Below the pieces are notes generated by a model. It was not told the origin of the DNA and ran no database searches. It saw only the letters and a list, made by a program, of their open reading frames with translations. DNA of 64,000 nt from Methanomassiliicoccaceae archaeon UBA472. Its GTDB lineage: Archaea > Thermoplasmatota > Thermoplasmata > Methanomassiliicoccales > UBA472. The position numbers and the translations under genes were made by a program. Positions 15,944 to 23,877 of the stretch are shown here, piece by piece (positions within the stretch are counted from its first letter, which is position 1; every line of letters starts with the position of its first letter). The stretch lies in the NCBI GenBank assembly GCA_002497075.1, contig DAML01000026.1, forward strand, positions 62,001-126,000. Reading direction: 5' to 3'.

Positions 15944-16987
15944 TCACTTGATCGCCACGATCTTGATGCTCTCGACCGGATAACCATCATAATGCATCTT
16001 GCCGACCCCCTCGTCGTCGATGGCGTTCTCGACCCTGAACCCGACCTCTTCCATCAACCTCAGGTAGTCCTTCTTGAGGATAGCACCACCGACGCATCCG
16101 GTCATCAGCTTCTCATCCTTCCTTTGCGCGGCGGTCAGTCTTTTCAGGAGGACCATGTCCGAGATCAGCAGCCGTCCTCCCGGCCGAAGGACCCGGTATG
16201 CCTCTGAGAACGCCTTGCGCTTGTCAGGAACCAGGTTGATGACGCAGTTGCTTAGCACCACATCCACCGCCCCATCATCCACCGGCAGGTCCTCGATGTC
16301 CCCCAGCCTGAACTCCACGTTCGCATGGCCGCGTTCTTTCGCGATCCTGGTGGACCTTTCGATCATTTCCTTGGTGATGTCCACCCCGATGACCTTTCCG
16401 GAGGGCCCCACTTTCTTCAGAGCAAGGAAAGCATCCAGACCTGCCCCGCTCCCTAGATCGAGCACCGTTTCCCCTTTTCTAATGGAACCAAGTGCTCCGG
16501 GGTTCCCGCACCCCAGCCCCAGGTTCGAGTCCGCCATGTCGCTCAGCTCATCTTCCGAATAACCGATCGATAGGGACATCTGGATGGGATCGAACTTACC
16601 GTCACCGCAGCACCCAGTGCCGCATCCGCAGCCGCCTCCTTCCAGAGCGATCTTTCCATAGCTCTTCTTCACCGCCGACTTCTTGCTTTGCCCGCTCGGC
16701 GTTTCCCTGCCGCAGCATTCGTCCTGAGGTTCGATGCCCATGCGGTCCAGGTCGCCCCGGACCTGATCGCTCTTGATGCTGTAGATAACGTTCCTGCCAT
16801 CCTTCCTGAACTTCACCAGTCCAGCGTCGTGAAGCACCTTCAGATGTCGGGATACGGTGGTCTGGTCCTTGCCGCTCATCCCCTGGAAATCACAGGCGCA
16901 GTGATCGTTCTTTAAAAGGTAACCGACGATGGCCAATCGCGTAGGGTCGCCGAGGGCCTTGAAGACCTTGGCCTTGTCACTGATCAT
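15944..16987 (-). CDS. arsM: ArsR repressor fused to arsenite S-adenosylmethionine methyltransferase (ArsR-ArsM)
   Basis: A 347-residue single chain. Residues 1-85 are an ArsR winged helix (VFKALGDPTRLAIVGYLL, then HCACDF with Cys30 and Cys32 at the usual As(III)-binding place, and DQTTVSRHLKVLHDAGLVKF). A cysteine-rich linker follows (Cys91-92 and a GCGCGTGCCG run at about 119-128). Residues 130-347 are a class I SAM methyltransferase with ETVLDLGSGAG and the ArsM cysteines Cys160 (NLGLGCGNPG), Cys248 (LSNCVINL) and Cys298 (TGCVGGAI). The methyltransferase would methylate As(III), and the ArsR part would sense it. The TATA box is about 25 bases before the ATG, which implies a leaderless mRNA. 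Confidence 0.9.
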   Translation of the reverse strand: MISDKAKVFKALGDPTRLAIVGYLLKNDHCACDFQGMSGKDQTTVSRHLKVLHDAGLVKFRKDGRNVIYSIKSDQVRGDLDRMGIEPQDECCGRETPSGQSKKSAVKKSYGKIALEGGGCGCGTGCCGDGKFDPIQMSLSIGYSEDELSDMADSNLGLGCGNPGALGSIRKGETVLDLGSGAGLDAFLALKKVGPSGKVIGVDITKEMIERSTRIAKERGHANVEFRLGDIEDLPVDDGAVDVVLSNCVINLVPDKRKAFSEAYRVLRPGGRLLISDMVLLKRLTAAQRKDEKLMTGCVGGAILKKDYLRLMEEVGFRVENAIDDEGVGKMHYDGYPVESIKIVAIK

Positions 16988-17018
16988 GATTCATGCATAT
17001 TTGCACATATATACATAG
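16985..17018 (-). promoter_or_regulatory. promoter and candidate operator of the ArsR-ArsM gene
   Basis: On the minus strand, CTATGTATATAT (about 17007-17018) is the TATA element. Between it and the start codon lie TGCA-tatt-TGCA and CATGA-t-TCATG (16985-16995), the latter an 11-bp palindrome covering the ATG. A dyad over the transcription start is where an ArsR repressor would bind; autoregulation is inference. Confidence 0.5.
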
Positions 17019-17082
17019 TTTATGAGGGATCGACAGGCGACCTATCGGTCTGAACGTGGATCGCGACCGAACCTGCCCGGCC

Positions 17083-17745
17083 TCAGAGAGAGGGCTCGAT
17101 GACATACTTGCACATGTTGAAGCCGGCGCCGAAGGTATCCTTCTCCACCACGCGCAGGGGCATGTGCAGCCTCTCCTCGAATATGGACTCCAGTATTCCT
17201 TCGTTCAGCAGGCACAGCGTCTTGCCGACGTCCGGGGCCTTGGAGCAATCGTACTCGTCACGGATGATCAGGGTGACCGGGTGTAAAGAAAACACGACCA
17301 GTTCGCCCAGCTCGTGCATGGCATAGAAGTCCTTGATCTCCTTGATCAGGCCCTCCACGTCGTTGGCCTTCATGTTGGTAGATATCTCCGCGCCCATCTG
17401 CCGGCCGATGTCCTTGAGCACCGGGTCCATGTTGAAGCCTATGGCCTCCATGCCGATGACGATGGATCTTATCGTTCCCTTGAGGAACGTGCTGGACGTT
17501 CCGATGGACCTGCCGATGGTGTTCGAGACGGCCTTCTTCAGCTCCTCCCTGGGAACTACCGAGCTGCCGACCGGCCGGGATATGACGTAGAATATCTTGC
17601 GGCGGTTGTCCAGAGGATCGTCCCGGTATCCGATCAGGCCCTCCTTCACCATCTTGTCCAGATGCACCGACAGAGTGCTCTGCGCCTTGCTGGTCAGGAC
17701 CGCGATCTCGGACAGGCTAAGGTCCCTTCTCTGCAGTTCGCTCAA
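17083..17745 (-). CDS. MsvR-like redox regulator (winged helix plus V4R domain)
   Basis: An N-terminal ArsR-type winged helix (LSLSEIAVLTSKAQSTLSVH, HLDKMVKEGLIGYRDDP) is joined to a C-terminal V4R domain of about 130 residues. The V4R part carries cysteines in EYDCSKAPD, KTLCLLNEG and GFNMCKYV. This architecture matches MsvR, a methanogen regulator whose V4R cysteines sense oxidation. The TTG at 17745 is the first standard start, but the frame is open upstream to about 17850 and reads as the start of the HTH (GLRQISNPVRQKILSELQ), so the true start is probably earlier and non-AUG. An MsvR-type palindrome lies just upstream. Confidence 0.75.
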   Translation of the reverse strand: MSELQRRDLSLSEIAVLTSKAQSTLSVHLDKMVKEGLIGYRDDPLDNRRKIFYVISRPVGSSVVPREELKKAVSNTIGRSIGTSSTFLKGTIRSIVIGMEAIGFNMDPVLKDIGRQMGAEISTNMKANDVEGLIKEIKDFYAMHELGELVVFSLHPVTLIIRDEYDCSKAPDVGKTLCLLNEGILESIFEERLHMPLRVVEKDTFGAGFNMCKYVIEPSL

Positions 17746-17873
17746 TATCTTCTGGCGGACCGGATTGGATATCTGTCTTAGTCCGGTGGTCGTTGAGTAA
17801 ACGTCAAAATCCGTGGTCCTGCTGGGCAGAGGTATCGCCGGGTAACTGATTACTGCTCACGCTAATTAAATCT

Positions 17874-17889
17874 ATCGTAAGCTTACGAA
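17874..17889. promoter_or_regulatory. MsvR-box-like palindrome between divergent promoters
   Basis: On the minus strand TTCGTA-AGCT-TACGAT, nearly the TTCGTA-N4-TACGAA pattern described for MsvR; the inner 14 bases (17875-17888) are a perfect palindrome. Flanking TATA-like elements are ATTTAATTA toward msvR and CATAACTTAATTAG toward mtnA, so the box could control both genes. Confidence 0.65.
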
Positions 17890-17945
17890 CTATCGCCTCC
17901 GGCATAACTTAATTAGATTGCCCACCCTCCCGTGGATGAGAGCAG

Positions 17946-18956
17946 ATGAAGATCAGGATCGACGGCAAGGTCAGCGATGTTAGGGCGGTCTGGAGCGAGG
18001 AGGGCATCGTCCGAATGTTGGACCAAAGAATACTTCCGCACCGCGTCGAGGTCCTGGGGTTCCGTGACCACCATCAGGTGGCCGAGGCCATCAAGGACAT
18101 GACCGTGCGCGGCGCTCCGGCGATAGGCGTCGCCGCCGCATACGGAATGATGCTGGCCGCCAACAATCACGAGGACCTTGAGAGAGCGGCCAAGGAGCTT
18201 AAAAGCACCAGGCCAACGGCGTTCGATCTCTTCTTCGCGGTCGACCACATGCTGACCCGGATAAAGGACGGCGATGACCAGACGGTGGCGGCGGAGGAAT
18301 ACGCTGATACCATCGTGGAACGGTGCCGTCTGATCGGCGAACACGGCGAACGGCTGATCAAGGACGGCGACCGCATCATGACGCATTGCAACGCCGGGGC
18401 CCTGGCCACCGTGGACTGGGGCACCGCGTTGGCACCGATACGGGCGGCCTGGCGCAACGGCAAGAAGATCTTCGTTTACGTTTCCGAGACCCGCCCGAGA
18501 TTGCAGGGCATGAAGCTCACGGCGTTCGAGCTGTTGAACGAGGGCATACCGCACGCCATAATACCAGACGGCGCTTCCGGCCACTTCCTGAGGGAAGGGG
18601 TGGACATGGTGATCGTCGGCGCGGACCGCATCGCCGCCAACGGCGACTTCGCCAATAAGATCGGGACGTTCGAGAAGGCGGTGCTCGCAAAGGAATTGAA
18701 GGTTCCCTTCTACACCGCTGCCCCTCTGTCCACGTTCGACCTCAGCATCAAACGCGGGGAGGACATACCGATCGAGTACCGGGGCGAGGAGGAGGTTACC
18801 GTGGTGGACGGCGTGCGCATCGCGCCGCAGGGCTGCAAGGCGCTCAACCCCGGCTTTGACGTCACCCCGGCCAAATACCTCAGCGGGATCGTAACCGAGA
18901 GTGGAGTGCTGAGGCCTGAGGACATCGTTAGGAAATTGAAGGGGGCGAGACTGTGA
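17946..18956 (+). CDS. mtnA: S-methyl-5-thioribose-1-phosphate isomerase (MtnA)
   Basis: Isomerises methylthioribose-1-phosphate, and in archaea also 5-deoxyribose-1-phosphate, to the ribulose form. The 336-residue protein has MTVRGAPAIGVAAAYG, the active-site Cys148 in MTHCNAGALATVDWGTALAP, SETRPRLQGMKLTA and Asp227 in GADRIAANGDFANKIGT. These separate it from eIF2B subunits and favour MtnA over ribose-1,5-bisphosphate isomerase. The stop overlaps the GTG of the aldolase gene (GTGA). The pair makes sense as consecutive steps that convert the deoxy- or methylthio-pentose phosphate to DHAP plus an aldehyde. Confidence 0.9.
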   Translation: MKIRIDGKVSDVRAVWSEEGIVRMLDQRILPHRVEVLGFRDHHQVAEAIKDMTVRGAPAIGVAAAYGMMLAANNHEDLERAAKELKSTRPTAFDLFFAVDHMLTRIKDGDDQTVAAEEYADTIVERCRLIGEHGERLIKDGDRIMTHCNAGALATVDWGTALAPIRAAWRNGKKIFVYVSETRPRLQGMKLTAFELLNEGIPHAIIPDGASGHFLREGVDMVIVGADRIAANGDFANKIGTFEKAVLAKELKVPFYTAAPLSTFDLSIKRGEDIPIEYRGEEEVTVVDGVRIAPQGCKALNPGFDVTPAKYLSGIVTESGVLRPEDIVRKLKGARL

Positions 18957-19564
18957 AGCAGGCGGGCATGGATGTCGTTCGTTACGGAAGGCTGCTGTAC
19001 GAAAAAGGATTGACCAGCGGGACCGGGGGCAACATCAGCGCCAGGGTCGGCGATCTTATGGTCATAACGCCCTCGGGATCGTGCAAAGGGATGCTGGACC
19101 AGACCGAGCTGGTCACCGTGGACATCGTGACCGGCAAGGCCGTTAGCGGGAAACCGTCCATGGAGACGCCCTTTCATCTGACCGTCTATCGCAAGAGGCC
19201 GGACGTGAACGGGGTGGTGCATGTGCACCCCCGGTTCTGCACCGCCCTGGCCTGCGCCGGGACGCCGGTGGACCCAGCCCTTACGCCGGAAGGACTGATG
19301 GTCCTGGGAAGGAGAGTGCCGCTCATCCCTTACGCCACACCGGGAACTGATGATCTGGCCGTGATGCTGAGCAGAGAGGTGGAGGGAGCCGACGCCTTCC
19401 TGCTGGAGAACCACGGGTCCATCGCCGTAGGGAAGGACCTAAAGGACGCCTTCCACCGTATGGAGACGCTGGAGGCCCACGCCGAGCTGCAGTACCGGCT
19501 GGCGTTGCTCGGAAAAGGCAGGCCGTTGCCGGAGGACGAGGTCCGGCGCATACTGAGGGAGTGA
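18953..19564 (+). CDS. class II aldolase (fuculose-1-phosphate aldolase family)
   Basis: Zinc-dependent aldolase of 203 residues with TSGTGGNISARV (phosphate-binding), MVITPSGSCKGML, the zinc histidines in VVHVHPRFCTALA and a third in FLLENHGSIAVG. Members cleave ketose-1-phosphates to DHAP and an aldehyde. Coupled by overlap to mtnA, it most likely cleaves 5-deoxyribulose-1-phosphate or methylthioribulose-1-phosphate (the DHAP shunt), as proposed for the M. jannaschii homologue MJ1418. This matters in organisms with many radical-SAM enzymes, which release 5'-deoxyadenosine. The phosphorylase or kinase for the first step is not in this window. Confidence 0.85.
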   Translation: MKQAGMDVVRYGRLLYEKGLTSGTGGNISARVGDLMVITPSGSCKGMLDQTELVTVDIVTGKAVSGKPSMETPFHLTVYRKRPDVNGVVHVHPRFCTALACAGTPVDPALTPEGLMVLGRRVPLIPYATPGTDDLAVMLSREVEGADAFLLENHGSIAVGKDLKDAFHRMETLEAHAELQYRLALLGKGRPLPEDEVRRILRE

Positions 19565-19568
19565 TCCA

Positions 19569-20657
19569 ATGATACTTGTCACCAAATGGTTCGGAGTGTT
19601 CCTGTGCGAAGACGAGGAGGTCCGCGCCTTCAAGCTGTTCGAGAAGGAGCCGAAGCTGGTTGCTAAGAAGCTGGCCGCCGTGCAGCGCGGGGAGATACTT
19701 CCGGAAGAGAAGGCGCTTGCGGTGAAGAGGATGAAGGTGGCCGACGCGCGCCTGAAGCCGCTCGGCAAGCCGATGGTGTTCGATTCCTCGTTCATAAAGC
19801 CCGAGAACTACGGACTGACGCCTGACCTCATGCAGAAGGTGATGCTGGAGCTCGGCAAGATACGCGTGCGTGAACCGCTCAGCGAGGACCGTTCCATAGC
19901 CCAGGCCATACGGGCCACGGACGACCTGATCGAGGAGATCAACCTGCTCAGCGAGAGATTGCACGAATGGTACGGGGTGTACTTCCCGGAGCTGGGAGAT
20001 TTCGCTCAGGATGCTGAATACGCCCGCCTGGTCTTCGAGATGGGGGACCGTCAGGTCATAATGGACCACCTGGGCGTCTCGCTCGAGTCGGTCGGAACCG
20101 ACCTGGTCGATCGGGACCTGGAGGTCATCCGCGGCATGGGAGGGACGCTGTTCGAACTGTACAAGCGGAAAGAAGCGTTGGACGCCTACATCCTGGACGG
20201 GATGGACCGGGTGGCGCCGAACCTTTCGGCCCTCCTCAATCCCAATCTGGCCGCCAGGCTTATATCCCTGGCCGGAGGGCTGCAGCGCCTGGCGAAGTTC
20301 CCGTCGTCCACGGTTCAGCTCCTGGGGGCGGAGAAGGCGTTGTTCCTTCACCTGCGCTCGGGAAAAAGGCCTCCGAAGCACGGGGTGATATTCCAGCACC
20401 CCTGGGTGAACCGCTCCCCGTACTGGCAGAGGGGTAAGGTCGCCCGCAGCCTCGGAGGGAAGATAAGCATCGCCGCCAAGGTGGACGCCTACCGCGGGGA
20501 GTTCATCGCCGATCAGCTCAAGGAGCAGATGGAGAAGCGCGTCGCGGAAATAAAGGAGAAGTATCCTCAGCCGCCGCCCCGCGAGCAGCGCCAGCAGGGC
20601 CGGCCACAGCAGCGGAAAGGACCTACCCCTAAATATTATCAGAATCACCGGCGATAA
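19569..20657 (+). CDS. nop5: Nop5/Nop56-58 C/D-box RNP scaffold protein
   Basis: Bridges fibrillarin, L7Ae and guide RNA in the C/D-box methylation complex. The 362-residue protein has an N-terminal fibrillarin-binding domain, a long coiled-coil (from SEDRSIAQAIRATDDLIEEI onward) and the Nop domain with APNLSALLNPNLAARLISLAG-type sequence then STVQLLGAEKALF and PKHGVIFQHPWVN. The tail is basic and Gln/Arg/Pro-rich, typical RNA-binding disorder. It begins 5 bases after the aldolase gene, so it may share the mtnA transcript. Its partner fibrillarin gene is at 5886, unlike the adjacent arrangement common in archaea. Confidence 0.95.
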   Translation: MILVTKWFGVFLCEDEEVRAFKLFEKEPKLVAKKLAAVQRGEILPEEKALAVKRMKVADARLKPLGKPMVFDSSFIKPENYGLTPDLMQKVMLELGKIRVREPLSEDRSIAQAIRATDDLIEEINLLSERLHEWYGVYFPELGDFAQDAEYARLVFEMGDRQVIMDHLGVSLESVGTDLVDRDLEVIRGMGGTLFELYKRKEALDAYILDGMDRVAPNLSALLNPNLAARLISLAGGLQRLAKFPSSTVQLLGAEKALFLHLRSGKRPPKHGVIFQHPWVNRSPYWQRGKVARSLGGKISIAAKVDAYRGEFIADQLKEQMEKRVAEIKEKYPQPPPREQRQQGRPQQRKGPTPKYYQNHRR

Positions 20658-20672
20658 GAAATTATATAAACG
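20658..20672 (+). promoter_or_regulatory. promoter of the aIF5A gene
   Basis: AAATTATATAAACG is a near-ideal archaeal TATA box about 35 bases before the ATG at 20700. AGAGGT just before the ATG is a ribosome site, so aIF5A has its own promoter despite being close behind nop5. Confidence 0.7.
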
Positions 20673-20699
20673 TACCGTCAATTCCCTCCAGAGGTAGCT

Positions 20700-21086
20700 A
20701 TGTCGTGGACTCAACAGGAAGTCAGGGAGCTCAAGGAAGGCAGATACATGCTCATCGACGGGGAGCCCTGCAAGATCATCAACATATCCACCTCCAAGCC
20801 TGGTAAGCATGGAGAAGCGAAATCCAATATCGATGCCATAGGCATCTTCGACAACCGCAAGCGCAATATCGTTCACCCGGTCAAGCACAAGGTGCAAGTG
20901 CCGATGATAGACAAGCGCAAGGCCCAGATCCTCTCCATCTCCGGCGACGAGGTGCAGCTGATGGACCTGGACAACTACGAGACCTTCCAGTTGCCCATAC
21001 CCGAGGAGTACAAGGGGCAGCTGACCGCGGGCGAGGAGATCATGTACATGATCGCCATGGACCGCCGCAAGATCACCAAGGTGTGA
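20700..21086 (+). CDS. eif5a: translation factor aIF5A (hypusine-containing)
   Basis: Binds the ribosomal E site and helps translation through stalling sequences. The 128-residue product carries the modification loop STSKPGKHGEAK with Lys36 as the expected hypusine/deoxyhypusine site, followed by the C-terminal OB fold (HKVQVPMIDKRKAQILSISG). Length is normal. The next gene is agmatinase, which makes putrescine, a route to the spermidine needed for hypusine, so the neighbourhood joins polyamine synthesis with its main protein target. Confidence 0.96.
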   Translation: MSWTQQEVRELKEGRYMLIDGEPCKIINISTSKPGKHGEAKSNIDAIGIFDNRKRNIVHPVKHKVQVPMIDKRKAQILSISGDEVQLMDLDNYETFQLPIPEEYKGQLTAGEEIMYMIAMDRRKITKV

Positions 21087-21102
21087 TCCGGTCCGGGTAC
21101 CC

Positions 21103-21951
21103 ATGGCCCGAAGCGACTCGTTCGCCCTGGCCAATTCCACCTTCGAGGAGGCGGAGTTCGTCATTGTGGGCGTTCCTTACGATGGAACGACCCGTTTCCG
21201 TTCCGGCACTCGAAAAGCCCCCACGGCCATTCGTAAGGCTTCCCGGCTCTTCGACCCTTACCTTTTCGAGCACGACCTGGACGTTTCCACGGTCAATGTG
21301 CACGACGCCGGCGATCTGGATTGCGGCTCGTCCTGCGAGGACATGTTCAAGGCCGTGGAGAAGGAGACCTCCAGGATCGTCAAGGCCGGCAAGTTCCCGA
21401 TCCTGATGGGCGGGGAGCGCAGCATCACCTATCCTTTCGTTAAAGCCTATCATGAGGTGGGCGTCATCTCCATCGACGCTCACCTGGACTTCGAGATGCA
21501 GGGCGACCGCAAGTTCGATCACGCCTGCACCATGCGCAAGGTCGCCGACGTCGTAGGCATAGAGAACGTGGTGCCCTTCGGCGTCCGTTCCATATCCAGG
21601 CGGGAGATCGGCCAGGAGATGCCCAACTACGTCGACGCGTATCAGATCCAGGAGACCGGCGTGGTAAACTCCTGGAAGAAGGTGCTGAACATGATGCGCC
21701 GGGAGCATGTCCTGCTCAGTTTGGACATGGACGGCATCGATCCCGGCTTCGCCCCGGGAACCTCCCGTCCGGAACCGTTCGGCCTCACCGGCTACGAGGT
21801 CAAGCGCTGCATCGATATGCTCGGGGACCGCATGGTCGGCTTCGATATCTCCGAGGTCCTACCGTCGCATGATCCCGGGACCACGGCGGCATTGGCCGCC
21901 CGCATGATCATGGAGGTCGTGGCCATCGTTCACACCCGACGTGGTGAGTGA
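21103..21951 (+). CDS. speB: agmatinase (ureohydrolase)
   Basis: Manganese hydrolase converting agmatine to putrescine and urea. The 282-residue protein has the substrate-entry motif RSGTRKAPTAIRKAS, GGERSITYPFV, the metal ligands in VISIDAHLDFEM (DAHLD) and SLDMDGIDPGFAPGTSRPEP (DMDGIDP). It starts 16 bases after aIF5A. Its last codons overlap the GTG of the following transporter gene. Confidence 0.92.
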   Translation: MARSDSFALANSTFEEAEFVIVGVPYDGTTRFRSGTRKAPTAIRKASRLFDPYLFEHDLDVSTVNVHDAGDLDCGSSCEDMFKAVEKETSRIVKAGKFPILMGGERSITYPFVKAYHEVGVISIDAHLDFEMQGDRKFDHACTMRKVADVVGIENVVPFGVRSISRREIGQEMPNYVDAYQIQETGVVNSWKKVLNMMRREHVLLSLDMDGIDPGFAPGTSRPEPFGLTGYEVKRCIDMLGDRMVGFDISEVLPSHDPGTTAALAARMIMEVVAIVHTRRGE

Positions 21952-22523
21952 CGATGGATTTCGCGCCGCTCATCTCCGCCTTCGTCCTTATCTCATTGAC
22001 GGAACTGGGCGACAAGACGATGATCGCCGTCATCACCCTTTCATCGAAGTACCCAAAACGCACGGTGTTCCTCGGTTCGTTCTTAGCACTGGCAGCAGTG
22101 ACCGCCGTGGGCGTGGTCATCGGCGAAGTGCTCTTTCAGTTCGTACCGTCATGGATCGTCGGCCTTGCCGCCGGCGTCGTCTTCATAATATTCGGGATAG
22201 CCACTCTTATCAGGAAGGAAGAGGAGGAAGAGGTGGTGAAGGAAAGGGGCCGCTGGGGAGGTTTCCTGACCGCCTTCGGCTTCGTAGCGCTCATGGAACT
22301 GGGCGACAAGACCCAGTTGTCCGTGATCACCCTTTCCGCGGAATCCGGAGCGGCCCTGATGATCTTCGCCGGCGCGGTCTTGGGCTTCCTTTGGCTCGTG
22401 GTGCTCGAAGTGTCCCTTGGAAAGGTGATAGGGGAAAAGGTCCCCAAGAACTACATCCGCATCGGGTGCGGGCTGGTCTTCATCATATTCGGGACAGTGT
22501 TCCTGGCGCAGCAGTTCCTCTGA
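21948..22523 (+). CDS. GDT1/TMEM165 (UPF0016) family cation transporter
   Basis: Six-helix membrane protein of about 191 residues with two homologous halves, each carrying the family signature E-x-G-D-K-T (LTELGDKTMIAVITL and LMELGDKTQLSVITL). A charged cytoplasmic loop (RKEEEEEVVKERGR) separates the halves. Family members transport Mn2+ or Ca2+, often in exchange for protons. The start is GTG 21948, overlapping the agmatinase stop, or ATG 21954. A possible link is manganese supply or export for the Mn-dependent agmatinase, which is inference. Confidence 0.88.
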   Translation: MTMDFAPLISAFVLISLTELGDKTMIAVITLSSKYPKRTVFLGSFLALAAVTAVGVVIGEVLFQFVPSWIVGLAAGVVFIIFGIATLIRKEEEEEVVKERGRWGGFLTAFGFVALMELGDKTQLSVITLSAESGAALMIFAGAVLGFLWLVVLEVSLGKVIGEKVPKNYIRIGCGLVFIIFGTVFLAQQFL

Positions 22524-23873
22524 TCATTCCTCGAGGAGCTGGCGCACCACCTTCTCACATTCGTCGCCGCAGCGCCTGGCGGTGTTCTCGTCCTTTCCCT
22601 CGGAGTAGATGCGGAATATCGGTTCCGTTCCTGACGGACGTACGAGGCTCCAGCCGCCGTCGAAGAATATCTTGATCCCGTCGGTGGCGTCGGTCCGCTG
22701 GTCGGCGAAGTACGCTTCCACCTGCTCCAGCACCCACTCTTTCTTGTCGTCCGGACAGGACAGCTTCCTCTTGTCCAGGCAGTAACGGGGGACCTCCTTG
22801 AGCAGTTCGGACAGAGGACCTTTGATGGCGATTATCTCCAGCATCTTGGCCATGGTCATGGCCGCGTCCCGGCAGTACTGGTGCTCCGGGAAGATGAGGC
22901 CGCCGTTCTCCTCACCGCCGAAAATGGCCTGCACCTCCATCATGCGCCGGGCGACGATGGGCGCGCCGACCTTGGTGTAGATGACCTGGCCATTATGCTT
23001 TTTGACCACCTCTTCCAGACATGAGGATGTGCTGACCGGCGTGACCACGATGCCGCCCTGGTTCTCCTGGACGATGTGGGACGCCACCACCGACAGGGAT
23101 TGATCGCCGTAAACGTAATTCCCCTGGTCGTCCACGAATATCGTGCGGTCCGCGTCGCCGTCGTGGGCGATGCCTAGGTCCGCGCCGGTAGCTTTGACCA
23201 CCGCCACCAGGTCCTTCAGGTTCTCTGGCGTAGGTTCGCTCGGATGTCCCGGGAAGGTCCCCTGCGGGTTGCCGTTGAGAGTGATGGCCCGGACGCCAAG
23301 TGAATCCAGCAACCCCGGGGAGGTCACGGCGCCGGCGCCGTTCGCGCAATCGAGCACTACGTTCAGCTTGGCCTCGGCGATCTTGAAGCGGTCGACCGCG
23401 CGGCGTATGGCGTTGGCGTAAGACGCGCCGACGCCTTCCAGGTGAGTGATGCTTCCCACTTCCTTCCAGGAGGGGGTGGCGAACTCCCTGTCCCCGTATA
23501 TCCGCTCGATGACCTCCTCCTTCTTCCTGGGCATCTCGGTTCCGTCGTGGTCCACGCACTTGATGCCGTTGAACTCGGGAGGATTGTGGGAGGCGGTTAT
23601 CATCACCCCTCCCTTGACGCCGGAATTCTTCACGTAGTACTGAAGGGCGGGGGTCGGCAGCATGCCCAGGTCCACCACGCTGGAGCCGGCGGAGGTCATT
23701 CCTCCGGACACCAAAGCTCGCAGCATGTCCGCCGAGGTGCGGGAATCGGTGGCTATGGCCACCTTGCCCTGCATGAAGGTGCCGATGGCGCGTCCGACGT
23801 CCAGCGCCAGCTCGGCGCTCATGTCCTGGTTGATCACTCCGCGAACTCCGTTGGTGCCGAACAGCTTGGTCAT
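22524..23873 (-). CDS. phosphoglucosamine / phosphohexose mutase (GlmM/ManB family)
   Basis: Interconverts hexose-1- and hexose-6-phosphates (glucosamine, mannose or glucose). About 449 residues. It opens TKLFGTNGVRGVINQ, has the phosphoserine loop VMITASHNPPEFNGIK, the metal loop AHDGDADRTIFVDD, the sugar loop FGGEENGGLIFPEH and the phosphate loop LVRPSGTEPIFRIYSE. All four elements are intact. ATG 23873 is chosen because the longer GTG start would run into the upstream gene. It probably supplies sugar-1-phosphate to the nucleotidyltransferase at 28464. Confidence 0.92.
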   Translation of the reverse strand: MTKLFGTNGVRGVINQDMSAELALDVGRAIGTFMQGKVAIATDSRTSADMLRALVSGGMTSAGSSVVDLGMLPTPALQYYVKNSGVKGGVMITASHNPPEFNGIKCVDHDGTEMPRKKEEVIERIYGDREFATPSWKEVGSITHLEGVGASYANAIRRAVDRFKIAEAKLNVVLDCANGAGAVTSPGLLDSLGVRAITLNGNPQGTFPGHPSEPTPENLKDLVAVVKATGADLGIAHDGDADRTIFVDDQGNYVYGDQSLSVVASHIVQENQGGIVVTPVSTSSCLEEVVKKHNGQVIYTKVGAPIVARRMMEVQAIFGGEENGGLIFPEHQYCRDAAMTMAKMLEIIAIKGPLSELLKEVPRYCLDKRKLSCPDDKKEWVLEQVEAYFADQRTDATDGIKIFFDGGWSLVRPSGTEPIFRIYSEGKDENTARRCGDECEKVVRQLLEE

Positions 23874-23877
23874 CACA

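Noticed and set aside
19323..21164. Minus-strand frame of about 613 codons opposite aldolase, Nop5 and aIF5A.
   Set aside because: It spans three well-supported genes on the other strand and has no recognisable domain.
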